From Sphingobacterium allocomposti (GTDB lineage Bacteria; Bacteroidota; Bacteroidia; Sphingobacteriales; Sphingobacteriaceae), in contig NZ_VNHX01000004.1 of NCBI RefSeq assembly GCF_008124885.1, positions 124,001 to 188,000 on the forward strand: a stretch of DNA of 64,000 nucleotides, in the 5' to 3' direction. Made by a program: the position numbers and the translations under genes. The notes beneath the pieces are model-generated. The model did no database searches, was not told the origin of the DNA, and saw only the letters and a program-made list of their open reading frames with translations. This document shows, one piece after another, positions 56,004-64,000 of the stretch. Position 1 is the first letter of the stretch. Each line of letters opens with the position of its first letter.

Positions 56004-57317
56004 ATGGATAATTTTAAAAGACGAGAATTTATTAAAGCGGGTTCTGCATTGGCAGGAGCTGCTGTATTGTCCAGCACGCCTGTATCAGGGGTGTTCGCCG
56101 CCGGAAGCGATGTCATTAAAATCGCTTTAATAGGCTGCGGTGGCCGTGGAACAGGGGCAGCTTTCGATGCTTTTGCTTCGGGGCAGAATATCAAGCTGGT
56201 GGCTATGGCCGATGCGTTCCAGGATAACTTGGAATCCACGTATAACACGCTGAAGGAGAAGTTCGGTGATAAGGTGGACGTTCCGGACAGCCGTAAATAT
56301 GTTGGTTTTGAGGCATACAAGTCTGCTATAAAAGATGCAGATGTTGTCCTGTTGGCAACTCCTCCGGGATTTCGCCCTATTCATTTTGAAGAAGCGGTGA
56401 AGGCAGGTAAACACGTGTTTATGGAAAAACCGGTGGCGGTGGACATCCCTGGAGTACGGAAAGTTCTGGCGGCGGCAGAAGAAGCGAAAAGAAAGAAGCT
56501 GAATGTTGTCGTCGGTTTACAGCGCCGTTATCAGACCAACTACCGCGAGGCCATCAAAAGGATACAGGATGGGGCGATAGGCGATATCGTCTCTGGTCAG
56601 GTGTATTGGAACAGCGGCGGCGTTTGGGTCCGCCCCCGCAAGCCGGAACAGACCGAGATGGAGTATCAAATGAGAAATTGGTATTATTTTAACTGGCTGT
56701 GCGGCGATCACATTGTCGAACAGCACGTTCATAATATTGATATAGCAAACTGGATAAAAGGAAAATATCCCGTTTCGATTCAGGGCACGGGAAGTAGGGC
56801 ACACCGTATCGGCAAAGAGTACGGCGAGATTTATGATAACTTCGCTGTCGAACTGACGTACGACGACGGCGCTGTGGTGTATAGCCAATGCCGCCATTTT
56901 GAGGGAATTTCAAACCGGGTTGATGAGACATTCCAGGGGACCAAAGGCCGTGTATATCTCTCGGCCGGCAATCAGGCGATCCTCTGGGATGCTAAAGGAA
57001 ACGAGATCTACCGCCATGATCCTAAAGGGAATCCGAACGCGTACCAGCAAGAACACAAAGAACTGTTTGAAGCTATCGCCAAGAACGAGTACAAGTTTGA
57101 TAACGCGGAATATGGGGCCTATAGCACATTGACAGGAATTATCGGACGTATTGCGTGTTACACCGGAAAGGTGATAAAGTGGGACAAGGCGCTGACGTCG
57201 GATGTCGATCTATCACCCGAAGTATATGCATGGGATGCAATGCCCAAAATCGTACCCGACCAAAATGGTGACTATATCGCCGCTATACCGGGAAAAAATA
57301 CGGAATATTATATTTAA
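56004..57317 (+). CDS. Tat-exported Gfo/Idh/MocA-family oxidoreductase
   Basis: 437 aa. Twin-arginine signal KRREFIKAG followed by an alanine-rich hydrophobic region (residues 4-33). Rossmann fold IALIGCGGRGTGAAFDA and family motif E141-K142-P143 in VFMEKPVAVD. The C-terminal domain includes GDHIVEQHVHNIDIANW, which supplies the catalytic His region. The likely role is NAD(P)-linked oxidation or reduction of a sugar hydroxyl outside the cytoplasm. Its stop codon is followed immediately by the GTG start of the ApbE gene. Confidence 0.92.
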   Translation: MDNFKRREFIKAGSALAGAAVLSSTPVSGVFAAGSDVIKIALIGCGGRGTGAAFDAFASGQNIKLVAMADAFQDNLESTYNTLKEKFGDKVDVPDSRKYVGFEAYKSAIKDADVVLLATPPGFRPIHFEEAVKAGKHVFMEKPVAVDIPGVRKVLAAAEEAKRKKLNVVVGLQRRYQTNYREAIKRIQDGAIGDIVSGQVYWNSGGVWVRPRKPEQTEMEYQMRNWYYFNWLCGDHIVEQHVHNIDIANWIKGKYPVSIQGTGSRAHRIGKEYGEIYDNFAVELTYDDGAVVYSQCRHFEGISNRVDETFQGTKGRVYLSAGNQAILWDAKGNEIYRHDPKGNPNAYQQEHKELFEAIAKNEYKFDNAEYGAYSTLTGIIGRIACYTGKVIKWDKALTSDVDLSPEVYAWDAMPKIVPDQNGDYIAAIPGKNTEYYI

Positions 57318-58310
57318 GTGGTACTCCGCGGCGTTTATATTTTGTTGTTGTTGTCTTTAAACTGCTTTGCTTTTGCGCAATATCCCCGGTTTTTGATAGA
57401 GGGTGCTGCGCAGGGTACAAGCTATCAACTGCAGTATTACGCGCCGCGGGAGCTTATACGTAAGGCTGAAATCGACAGTGTCTTGCGTGTTATCGACCGC
57501 TCAATGTCATTGTATGAACCGACGTCACTGATTTCTGCGTTTAATAACCCGGAGACCCTGTCGTGGTTCGAAATGGATGAGCATATGACGAACGTCGTCA
57601 AACGTTCTTTTGAGGTGCATAAACGTTCGGGTGGGATGTTTGACATCACCGTGAAACCGCTGGTAAGCCTTTGGGGCTTCGGACCGAAACGTCCAAAGCA
57701 GATGCCGGAAAGAGCGGATATCGATAGCGCGTTGCAGTTCGTGGGAATGGACAGGCTCGAATTAAGGAAAAGAAAACTCCGTAAGCGCGATGGCCGGATA
57801 AGTATCGATCTCAATGGGATCGCGCAGGGATATTCGGTGGATGTGCTCGCTGGTTTTATGGAACGGAGAGGAATTGAAAACTATATCATTGAGCTCGGAG
57901 GAGAGATCAGAACCAGTGGGCATAAAGGTGGCGGAGAGCCGTTTAACGTTGCGATCGAGCGGCCTGAAGGCGTTGCTGCCTCGCCGTTCATCCTGGCGTT
58001 GCGCGATAAGGCTGTGACGACCTCAGGAAGTTACCGGAGGGCATTCGATTTTGAGGGAAAAAAGATCCATCACCATATCAATCCGTTTGACGGATATCCA
58101 TTGCAGAACGATACAGCGAGTGTAACCGTAATAGCGGAGACTGCTATGGACGCCGACGCTTACGACAACGTCTTTATGGCGCTCACTCCTGAAGAAGGAA
58201 TCCGCCTGGCAGACCGCTTAAAAGGGATAGAAGTATACATCATTCACAGAAAGGACGGAACGTTCAAGGAAGTTTTTTCTAAAGGATTCTTAAAATTCAT
58301 TAAAAATTAA
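57318..58310 (+). CDS. apbE: FAD:protein FMN transferase (ApbE family)
   Basis: 330 aa from GTG at 57318, directly abutting the previous stop; this start gives a good signal peptide (residues 1-20, cut after AFAQ). ApbE motifs: GTSYQLQYY, MSLYEPTSLISAFN, FDITVKPLVSLWGFGP, SIDLNGIAQGYSVD, YIIELGGEIRTSG and DKAVTTSGSYRR, with the terminal A-E-T-A-M-D-A-D Mg site. It covalently attaches FMN to threonine of periplasmic flavoproteins. No FMN-bind target is visible in the window, so its partner lies elsewhere. Confidence 0.93.
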   Translation: MVLRGVYILLLLSLNCFAFAQYPRFLIEGAAQGTSYQLQYYAPRELIRKAEIDSVLRVIDRSMSLYEPTSLISAFNNPETLSWFEMDEHMTNVVKRSFEVHKRSGGMFDITVKPLVSLWGFGPKRPKQMPERADIDSALQFVGMDRLELRKRKLRKRDGRISIDLNGIAQGYSVDVLAGFMERRGIENYIIELGGEIRTSGHKGGGEPFNVAIERPEGVAASPFILALRDKAVTTSGSYRRAFDFEGKKIHHHINPFDGYPLQNDTASVTVIAETAMDADAYDNVFMALTPEEGIRLADRLKGIEVYIIHRKDGTFKEVFSKGFLKFIKN

Positions 58311-58323
58311 CCAGTTTTGGTAT

Positions 58324-59235
58324 ATGAAGAGATCAGATTTTATCAAAAGCGGAGCTGCACTCGTCGGAGGGGCAGTTCTTTTAGGAAACGATACTATGGC
58401 AAAAGAAACATATCAACATAAAGATAACGTATTTAAGCTGGATTACGCTCCGCACCAGGGGATGTTTTCTGCCAGTGCCGGCAAAAACTTTGTCGACGAA
58501 ATCAAGTACATGTACGACCTAGGATTCCGTAGCATTGAAGACAACGGAATGCCGGGCCGCTCCGTCGACGAACAGAATAAAATAGGTGAGACCCTTGCTA
58601 AATTAGGCATGCGTATGGGCGTTTTCGTGGTTCCAAAAGGCGGAAACGGCGCCAACACATTAGCGGCCGGCAAACAGGAGCATGTGGATATATTTCTCAA
58701 GGGATGCAGGGAGTCGGTGGAAGTCGCCAAACGCGTTAACGCGCGCTGGGTTACCGTGGTTCCCGGAGACTACCAGCGGAATCTGCCGCTGGGCGTGCAG
58801 ACCGCTAACATTATAGAAGCGTTGAAACGCGGGGCAGAGATCTTTGAGCCACACGGTATTACGATGGTGCTTGAGCCACTGAGTGACACACCAGATCTTT
58901 TTTTACGGTATACCGACCAGACGTATGAAATCTGCAAAGCCGTCGGAAGCCCATCATGTAAGATATTGTATGATGCCTACCACCAGCAGAAAAACGAAGG
59001 AAATCTAATCAACTTAATGAATATGTGCTGGAGCGAGATTGCCTATGTACAGGTGGGCGATAACCCCGGACGCAAGGAACCGACTACCGGAGAAATCAAT
59101 TATAAGAACGTGTTCAAGTGGTTGAAGGAAAAAGGATATACCGGCGTTGTCGGGATGGAGCATGGTATGTCTAAGGCTGGCGTGGAGGGTGAAAAGGCAC
59201 TGGTGAATGCTTATCGGGAAGTGGATAATTTTTAA
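58324..59235 (+). CDS. Exported TIM-barrel sugar isomerase/epimerase-like protein (hydroxypyruvate isomerase type)
   Basis: 303 aa. N-terminal signal of Tat-like shape with Lys-Arg instead of Arg-Arg (MKRSDFIKSG, then a hydrophobic stretch to about residue 25). The xylose-isomerase-like barrel follows; candidate metal ligands are Glu in TMVLEPLSD, Asp in ILYDAYHQQ, Gln/Asp in VQVGDNPGR and Glu in GMEHG. Related proteins isomerise hydroxypyruvate or keto-sugars, and some act as hydratases or lyases in 3-keto-glycoside breakdown. It lies 13 bp after apbE in the cluster. Confidence 0.9.
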   Translation: MKRSDFIKSGAALVGGAVLLGNDTMAKETYQHKDNVFKLDYAPHQGMFSASAGKNFVDEIKYMYDLGFRSIEDNGMPGRSVDEQNKIGETLAKLGMRMGVFVVPKGGNGANTLAAGKQEHVDIFLKGCRESVEVAKRVNARWVTVVPGDYQRNLPLGVQTANIIEALKRGAEIFEPHGITMVLEPLSDTPDLFLRYTDQTYEICKAVGSPSCKILYDAYHQQKNEGNLINLMNMCWSEIAYVQVGDNPGRKEPTTGEINYKNVFKWLKEKGYTGVVGMEHGMSKAGVEGEKALVNAYREVDNF

Positions 59236-59259
59236 TGCTAAATTAATTTAGCCACAAAA

Positions 59260-59267
59260 TATTTTTG
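59260..59267 (+). promoter_or_regulatory. Candidate -7 box upstream of the MFS permease
   Basis: TATTTTTG matches TAnnTTTG, 46 bp before the ATG at 59314. It suggests a second transcript for the permease, GMC and downstream genes. Confidence 0.45.
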
Positions 59268-59313
59268 TTATTTAAGGAGAAGTAATATATTTATACTATA
59301 AACCTATCATCAG

Positions 59314-60555
59314 ATGTCAACGTCAATACGATTTAAACTTTCTTTTATGATGTTCCTCGAATTCTTCATTTGGGGAGCATGGTTCGTCACTTTGGGGACG
59401 TTTTTGATTCAGAACCTAAAGGCTTCGCAGTTCGAAATAGCCAACGTTTTCTCCACCCAATCGTTAGGGGCAATTATCGCGCCTTTTATTATCGGAATGA
59501 TCGCCGATCGCTATTTTAATGCCGAGCGAATTTTGGGTATCCTGCATCTGATAGGAGCCTTTTTAATGTTTCAGATGTACAACTCGTCGGACGTGGCTGT
59601 TTTTTATCCTTACGTGTTAACGTATATGATTCTATACATGCCTACGCTGTCGTTGGTCAACTCGGTTTCGTTTAGACAGCTGACTAATCCGGAAAAGCAG
59701 TTTTCCAGTATCCGCGTGTTTGGCACGATCGGGTGGATAGTGGCAGGCCTAACGATCAGTACGCTAGGATGGGATTCCGCGGAAGGGGCAGCCGAAGGAG
59801 CCTTGAGAAACACCTTTTTAATGGCCTCCATAGCGTCGTTGGTACTGGGCTTATTTTCGTTTGTATTACCGAAAACACCTCCGGTAAAAGTTACTTCAGA
59901 CGAGAAACCGTCTTTTGCCTCGGTCATCGGGTTGGATGCCATTACTTTGTTAAAAGATAGAAACTATCTGGTATTTTTTATTTCGTCTATACTGATCTGT
60001 ATCCCGTTGGCATTCTACTATCAGAACGCTAATCCTTTCCTGGTGGAAATCGGACTGACGAATGCGACAGGAAAGATGGCCATCGGGCAGGTGTCGGAAG
60101 CTGTTTTCTTACTCTTGTTGCCGGTTCTGTTTGTGCGTTTCGGATTTAAAAAGACGATTATCATCGGTATGCTTGCCTGGGTTGTACGTTATTTACTGTT
60201 TGCTTATGGAAATGCTGGCGATTTATCGTTTATGTTGATTATCGGTATCGCATTGCACGGTATATGCTACGATTTTTTCTTCGTCTCCGGACAGATCTAT
60301 ACCGACAGCAAAGCGGGAGTCAAGTATAAAAGTGCCGCGCAGGGATTGATCACGTTGGCAACTTACGGCGTGGGTCAGTTGATAGGCTTTTGGGTAGCCG
60401 GTTTTATTGGCGAGAAATATCAGGGGCTGAAGGCGACAGATGTGTCGGCTTTTTGGCAGCAAACATGGATCGTGCCCGCGGGAATCGCCCTTGTGGTGAT
60501 GATCATTTTTATGATCCTGTTTAAAAATGAGAAAGTAGAGAACAAAACTATATAA
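59314..60555 (+). CDS. MFS transporter, nucleoside-permease-like
   Basis: 413 aa, twelve predicted membrane segments. The N-terminal SFMMFLEFFIWGAWFVTLGT and SIRVFGTIGWIVAGLTIS resemble the NupG/nucleoside:H+ symporter branch. In Bacteroidota this branch is very often encoded with Gfo/Idh/MocA oxidoreductases and sugar isomerase-like barrels, so the true cargo may be a modified sugar rather than a nucleoside (inference). It is followed 27 bp later by the GMC oxidoreductase. Confidence 0.9.
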   Translation: MSTSIRFKLSFMMFLEFFIWGAWFVTLGTFLIQNLKASQFEIANVFSTQSLGAIIAPFIIGMIADRYFNAERILGILHLIGAFLMFQMYNSSDVAVFYPYVLTYMILYMPTLSLVNSVSFRQLTNPEKQFSSIRVFGTIGWIVAGLTISTLGWDSAEGAAEGALRNTFLMASIASLVLGLFSFVLPKTPPVKVTSDEKPSFASVIGLDAITLLKDRNYLVFFISSILICIPLAFYYQNANPFLVEIGLTNATGKMAIGQVSEAVFLLLLPVLFVRFGFKKTIIIGMLAWVVRYLLFAYGNAGDLSFMLIIGIALHGICYDFFFVSGQIYTDSKAGVKYKSAAQGLITLATYGVGQLIGFWVAGFIGEKYQGLKATDVSAFWQQTWIVPAGIALVVMIIFMILFKNEKVENKTI

Positions 60556-60582
60556 AATATAATCAAACTAAATTGAAGAGAT

Positions 60583-62265
60583 ATGGCAGATAATGTTTAT
60601 GACGCAATCGTCATCGGATCTGGAATAAGTGGTGGTTGGGCAGCAAAAGAGCTGACGGAGAAGGGACTGAAAACCATCATGCTGGAGCGGGGACGGAATG
60701 TTGAACATGTAAAGGATTACCATGCAAATAAAAATACGTGGGAGTATCCACACAGGGGAGGGCGTACGAAGCAGATGGAAGCAGACTATCCGGTGTTAAG
60801 ACGCGATTATCCGTTGAACGAAAAGAACCTCGATTTCTGGGTCAACGAAAAAGAGAGCCCTTATACAGAAGTGAAGCGTTTTGACTGGTACCGCGGCTAC
60901 CACGTGGGCGGTAGGTCGCTGATGTGGGGACGCCAAAGTTACCGTTTTTCCGATTTAGACTTCGAAGCCAATCTGAAAGATGGACATGGCACTGACTGGC
61001 CTATCCGATATGCCGATATAGCGCCGTGGTATAGTTATGCAGAGAAGTGGGCAGGTATATCCGGAAATAGAGACGGACTAGCGGTCCTGCCTGACGGCGA
61101 TTTCATGCCGGCAATGGAGTTTAATGTTGTAGAAAAGGACCTTGCAGAACGTTTGAAAAAGGAATACGGCGGGAAACGTCACTTCATCATGGGGCGTACC
61201 GCAAATATCACGAAACCCCACACGGGCCGCGTGAACTGTCAGTATCAAAATCAATGTTGGCTTGGCTGTAACTTTGGCGCATATTTTAGTACGCAGTCGT
61301 CTACGTTACCTCCCGCCATGGCAACTGGTAATCTAACGTTGCGTCCGTTCTCGATTGTGACGAAGATAATCTACGACAAGGACACACAGAAAGCAAAAGG
61401 CGTAGAGATCGTTGATGCGGAAACAAATAAAACGTACGAGTTTTTCGCAAAGGTGATCTTCGTCTGTGCGTCGGCTTTTAACTCCACCTGGATATTGATG
61501 AATTCGGCTACGGACGTCTGGGAAGGCGGGCTTGGTAGCAGTTCAGGGGAGCTGGGACACAACGCGATGGACCACCACTTCCGCTGTGGCGCTGGTGGAC
61601 GGATCGAAGGATACGAAGACAAGTATATCTTTGGACGTCGTCCGACAGGCTTATATGTACCAAGGTTTGTCAACGTAGATGGTGATACAAAAAAACGCGA
61701 CTATGTACGCGGGTTTGGTTATCAGGGCGCTGCAAGCCGCGGCCGTTGGTCGGGAGAGGTCGCTGAAATGAGTGTAGGCGGCGACTGGAAAGACGCTATG
61801 CTTGAGCCGGGAGATTGGACAGTCGGGTTTACGGCATTCGGTGAAATCCTGCCTTATCATGAAAATAGAATCTATTTAGATAAGGACAAAAAGGACAAAT
61901 GGGGGCTTCCGGTCCTGGCCATGGATATGGAAATAAAAGATAACGAGAAGAAAATGCGTGGCGACATGCAAAACGAAATGAAGGAGATGTTGGAGAAGAT
62001 CGGTGTAAAAGATGTTTATACATATGACAACGAATATGCTTTCGGTATGGGTATCCACGAGATGGGAACAGCCCGTATGGGAACAGATCCGAAAAACTCC
62101 GTTCTGAATAAGCACAACCAGGTGTGGGATGCTAAAAACGTTTTTGTTACGGACGGAGCCGCAATGACGTCGGCAGCCTGTGTAAATCCTTCGTTGACCT
62201 ACATGGCATTGACGGCACGCGCGGTAGACTTCGCAGTGAGTGAATTGAAAAAGGGTAATCTTTAA
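60583..62265 (+). CDS. GMC-family FAD oxidoreductase (sugar dehydrogenase type)
   Basis: 560 aa. N-terminal dinucleotide fold DAIVIGSGISGGWAAKEL with LERGRN; YHVGGRSLMWGRQSYR is the GMC signature; the C-terminus has H492 in GIHEMGTARMG and N535 in CVNPSLTYMALTARA, the usual catalytic His/Asn pair. There is no signal peptide. It matches the large subunit of gluconate 2-dehydrogenase and glucoside 3-dehydrogenase. The downstream subunit-3-like protein has a Tat signal, so export of the complex by co-transport is likely (inference). Confidence 0.93.
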   Translation: MADNVYDAIVIGSGISGGWAAKELTEKGLKTIMLERGRNVEHVKDYHANKNTWEYPHRGGRTKQMEADYPVLRRDYPLNEKNLDFWVNEKESPYTEVKRFDWYRGYHVGGRSLMWGRQSYRFSDLDFEANLKDGHGTDWPIRYADIAPWYSYAEKWAGISGNRDGLAVLPDGDFMPAMEFNVVEKDLAERLKKEYGGKRHFIMGRTANITKPHTGRVNCQYQNQCWLGCNFGAYFSTQSSTLPPAMATGNLTLRPFSIVTKIIYDKDTQKAKGVEIVDAETNKTYEFFAKVIFVCASAFNSTWILMNSATDVWEGGLGSSSGELGHNAMDHHFRCGAGGRIEGYEDKYIFGRRPTGLYVPRFVNVDGDTKKRDYVRGFGYQGAASRGRWSGEVAEMSVGGDWKDAMLEPGDWTVGFTAFGEILPYHENRIYLDKDKKDKWGLPVLAMDMEIKDNEKKMRGDMQNEMKEMLEKIGVKDVYTYDNEYAFGMGIHEMGTARMGTDPKNSVLNKHNQVWDAKNVFVTDGAAMTSAACVNPSLTYMALTARAVDFAVSELKKGNL

Positions 62266-62297
62266 AATCAACTTTAAAAACGTATAAAAAGCTAACT

Positions 62298-63725
62298 ATG
62301 AAGGAAAAAAATAATTCACGTAGAGATTTTATTAAGGGCGCGGCGCTGGCGGCTGCCGGTTTTATGATTGTACCCCGCCATGTGTTAGGCGGTACCGGGT
62401 TTGTCGCTCCCAGCGACAAGTTGATGATCGCCGGTATCGGAGTGGGCGGTAAGGGACAAAGTGATATTGCGTCATTTCATGCCAGTGGAAAGGCCGAGAT
62501 TGCATTTCTGTGCGATGTCGACGACCGCCGTGCAGCGAATTCCGTAAAAGCATTTCCAAAAGCGAAGTACTACAGGGACTACCGCGAAATGCTCGATAAA
62601 GAACATAAGCATATCGATGCGGTGTCGATCTCTACTCCTGATCATAACCACGCTATCCAGTCGTTGGCAGCAATGCAACTAGGTAAGCACGTATACGTGC
62701 AAAAGCCGTTGACACACGACGTATGGGAAGCACGTGTTTTAACCGATGCTGCAAAGAAATACAAGGTGGTAACCCAGATGGGGAATCAAGGAGCATCAAA
62801 CGATGGTCCACGTGAGATAAAAGAGTGGTTTGAGGCAGGACTTATTGGCGATGTCCATACCGTTTATTGCTGGACAGATCGGCCGGTATGGCCATCCGGT
62901 ATTCCATGGCCAACACAGACGGCGCCAGTACCGAAAGAATTGGATTGGGATTTATGGCTAGGTACAGCACCTTACAAAGACTATATTGAAAAGCTCGTTC
63001 CATTCAACTGGCGCGGCTGGTGGGATTACGGAACCGGTGCCTTGGGAGATATGGGATGTCACCTGCTCGAAGTGCCATTTAGCACGCTGGGGCTGCGGTA
63101 TATTCAGGACGTACAGGCTACCGTTGGAACAATCTATGCCGACGAGTTCAAACGAGCCTACTATCCCGAGAGCTGTCCACCATCCAGCCACGTTACGATG
63201 ACATTTCCTAAGACGCCGAAAACGGCCGGCCCCGTAACCCTACACTGGATGGACGGTGGCATTCAGCCAACTCGTCCGGAGGAACTCGGGCCAAACGAGA
63301 TCTTCGGCGACGGAGGAAACGGTATCTTGTTAATAGGAACCAAAGGGAAAATTTTGGCGGACACATACGGCGACAACGCGCGTTTGTTACCTACCACAAG
63401 AAAAGAAACGGTAGCGCAGAAATATGCACGTGTACCCGGAAAAGCCAACGGACATTACGCCCAGTGGGTTGAAGCCTGTATCGCCGGGTACGGTAAGAAA
63501 GAAGTGAGTGCGCCATTTGAGATTTCCGGACCGCTAACCGAAGCATTACTGATGGCAAATCTGGCTATCCGCGGAGCAGACTTACGTATCGACGGAAAGT
63601 ATCCGGGGAGAAACCTGAAATTGCTTTGGGACAATGATCAGATGAAGGTAACTAACTTCGACGTGGTGAACCAGTTTGTGAAACGTCAATATCGCCAAGG
63701 TTGGGAAGTAAACTATAAAATTTAA
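62298..63725 (+). CDS. Tat-exported Gfo/Idh/MocA-family oxidoreductase, paralogue of the one at 12595
   Basis: 475 aa. Twin-arginine signal NSRRDFIKGAAL, then a hydrophobic stretch. Rossmann motif IAGIGVGGKGQSD. The usual EKP is Q135-K136-P137 in VYVQKPLTHD. The C-terminal domain has WWDYGTGALGDMGCHLLE, as in Bacteroidota sugar oxidoreductases. The first about 35 residues closely match those of the enzyme at 12595, including the IVPRHVLGG segment. It is 32 bp after the GMC gene and 16 bp before the subunit-3-like gene. Confidence 0.92.
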   Translation: MKEKNNSRRDFIKGAALAAAGFMIVPRHVLGGTGFVAPSDKLMIAGIGVGGKGQSDIASFHASGKAEIAFLCDVDDRRAANSVKAFPKAKYYRDYREMLDKEHKHIDAVSISTPDHNHAIQSLAAMQLGKHVYVQKPLTHDVWEARVLTDAAKKYKVVTQMGNQGASNDGPREIKEWFEAGLIGDVHTVYCWTDRPVWPSGIPWPTQTAPVPKELDWDLWLGTAPYKDYIEKLVPFNWRGWWDYGTGALGDMGCHLLEVPFSTLGLRYIQDVQATVGTIYADEFKRAYYPESCPPSSHVTMTFPKTPKTAGPVTLHWMDGGIQPTRPEELGPNEIFGDGGNGILLIGTKGKILADTYGDNARLLPTTRKETVAQKYARVPGKANGHYAQWVEACIAGYGKKEVSAPFEISGPLTEALLMANLAIRGADLRIDGKYPGRNLKLLWDNDQMKVTNFDVVNQFVKRQYRQGWEVNYKI

Positions 63726-63741
63726 CTAAAGACACTGAACA

Positions 63742-64000
63742 ATGAATAGAAGAGAGGCAATTCAACGGGTGGCAATGTTGATCGGAGGCTCGGTGATCGG
63801 TGCAAACCTGTTCCTCGAGGGCTGTACGAGACCAGCCTCAAAAGATGTTGCGACCTTATTCGAAGAAGATAAGACAAACTTCCTGGGGGACCTCGCGGAA
63901 GCGATCCTGCCGAAAACATCTACACCCGGCGCTAAAGAAGCCGGTGTAGGTGAGTTTATACCTGTCATGATCCGTGACTGCTACAATGAAGCCGATCAGA
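63742..64000 (+). CDS. Gluconate 2-dehydrogenase subunit 3-like Tat lipoprotein (3' end outside window)
   Basis: 86 codons from ATG at 63742 to the right edge. Signal with twin arginine (NRREAIQR), a hydrophobic stretch and lipobox LEGC (Cys about residue 28): a Tat lipoprotein. The following EDKTNFLGDLAEAILPKTST and PGAKEAGVGEFIPVMI match the small subunit of periplasmic gluconate dehydrogenase-type complexes. It would carry and anchor the GMC catalytic subunit outside the cytoplasm. Confidence 0.9.
   Translation, partial: MNRREAIQRVAMLIGGSVIGANLFLEGCTRPASKDVATLFEEDKTNFLGDLAEAILPKTSTPGAKEAGVGEFIPVMIRDCYNEADQ

Overview
This window looks like chromosome of a Bacteroidota member, most probably family Sphingobacteriaceae (Sphingobacterium/Parapedobacter-like; the genus is an inference). 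The signs are a SusC/SusD outer-membrane pair with a DUF5689 lipoprotein, a WbqC-family gene, a 7TM-HD phosphohydrolase, a mitochondrial-type aconitase, a short adenylate kinase, and many Bacteroidota-type promoters (-7 box TAnnTTTG, sometimes with TTTG at -33) shortly before start codons or tRNA genes. Coding density is high except at about 18.6-20.3 kb. No integrase, transposase, phage gene or CRISPR array was seen.

Layout. 1-11.7 kb, all minus strand: a glycerol operon (glpD, glpK, glpF) continuing into SusC, SusD-like, a DUF5689 lipoprotein and a secreted calcineurin-like phosphoesterase cut by the window edge; a DeoR/GlpR-type regulator is divergent from glpD. 12.6-17.3 kb: a Tat-exported Gfo/Idh/MocA oxidoreductase and a giant secreted HEAT-repeat protein with two DUF1080 domains. 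17.5-20.4 kb: a beta-propeller-like lipoprotein, then a gene-poor repeat zone with 25 units of a 21-bp quasi-palindromic repeat, a duplicated 29-bp repeat, and a 148/149-bp tandem repeat carrying the last 17 bp of the neighbouring tRNA-Ser gene plus a terminator. 20.4-34.6 kb: housekeeping genes (7TM-HD, rpe, aconitase, dapA, ligA), a GT2/acyltransferase pair, WbqC and an ABC1/UbiB kinase. 35-45 kb: esterase, acetyltransferase, a GT4 fusion convergent with a GH130 enzyme, pepD, a TetR/nitroreductase operon, patatin and an alpha/beta hydrolase. 45-54 kb: two identical tRNA-Arg(ACG) genes, adk, obgE, panB, an RluA-type synthase, a TlpA-like thioredoxin, pyrF, lipoproteins, a PagL-like lipid A deacylase and an AEC transporter. 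55-64 kb: a plus-strand run of SUMF1-fold protein, Gfo/Idh/MocA, ApbE, sugar isomerase-like TIM barrel, MFS permease, GMC oxidoreductase, Gfo/Idh/MocA, and a gluconate-dehydrogenase-subunit-3-like Tat lipoprotein cut by the window edge.

How the parts may work together. The first block suggests uptake of a phosphorylated or glycerol-containing molecule (SusCD), dephosphorylation outside the cytoplasm (phosphoesterase) and glycerol catabolism (GlpFKD). The 12.6-17.3 and 55-64 kb blocks have the gene content of oxidative (3-keto-sugar) glycoside breakdown: GMC or Gfo/Idh/MocA dehydrogenases make keto-sugars, DUF1080 and TIM-barrel enzymes cleave or rearrange them, and an MFS permease imports the products. 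Both functional schemes are inferences from family membership and gene order. The least explained part of the window is the repeat zone at 18.6-20.3 kb.
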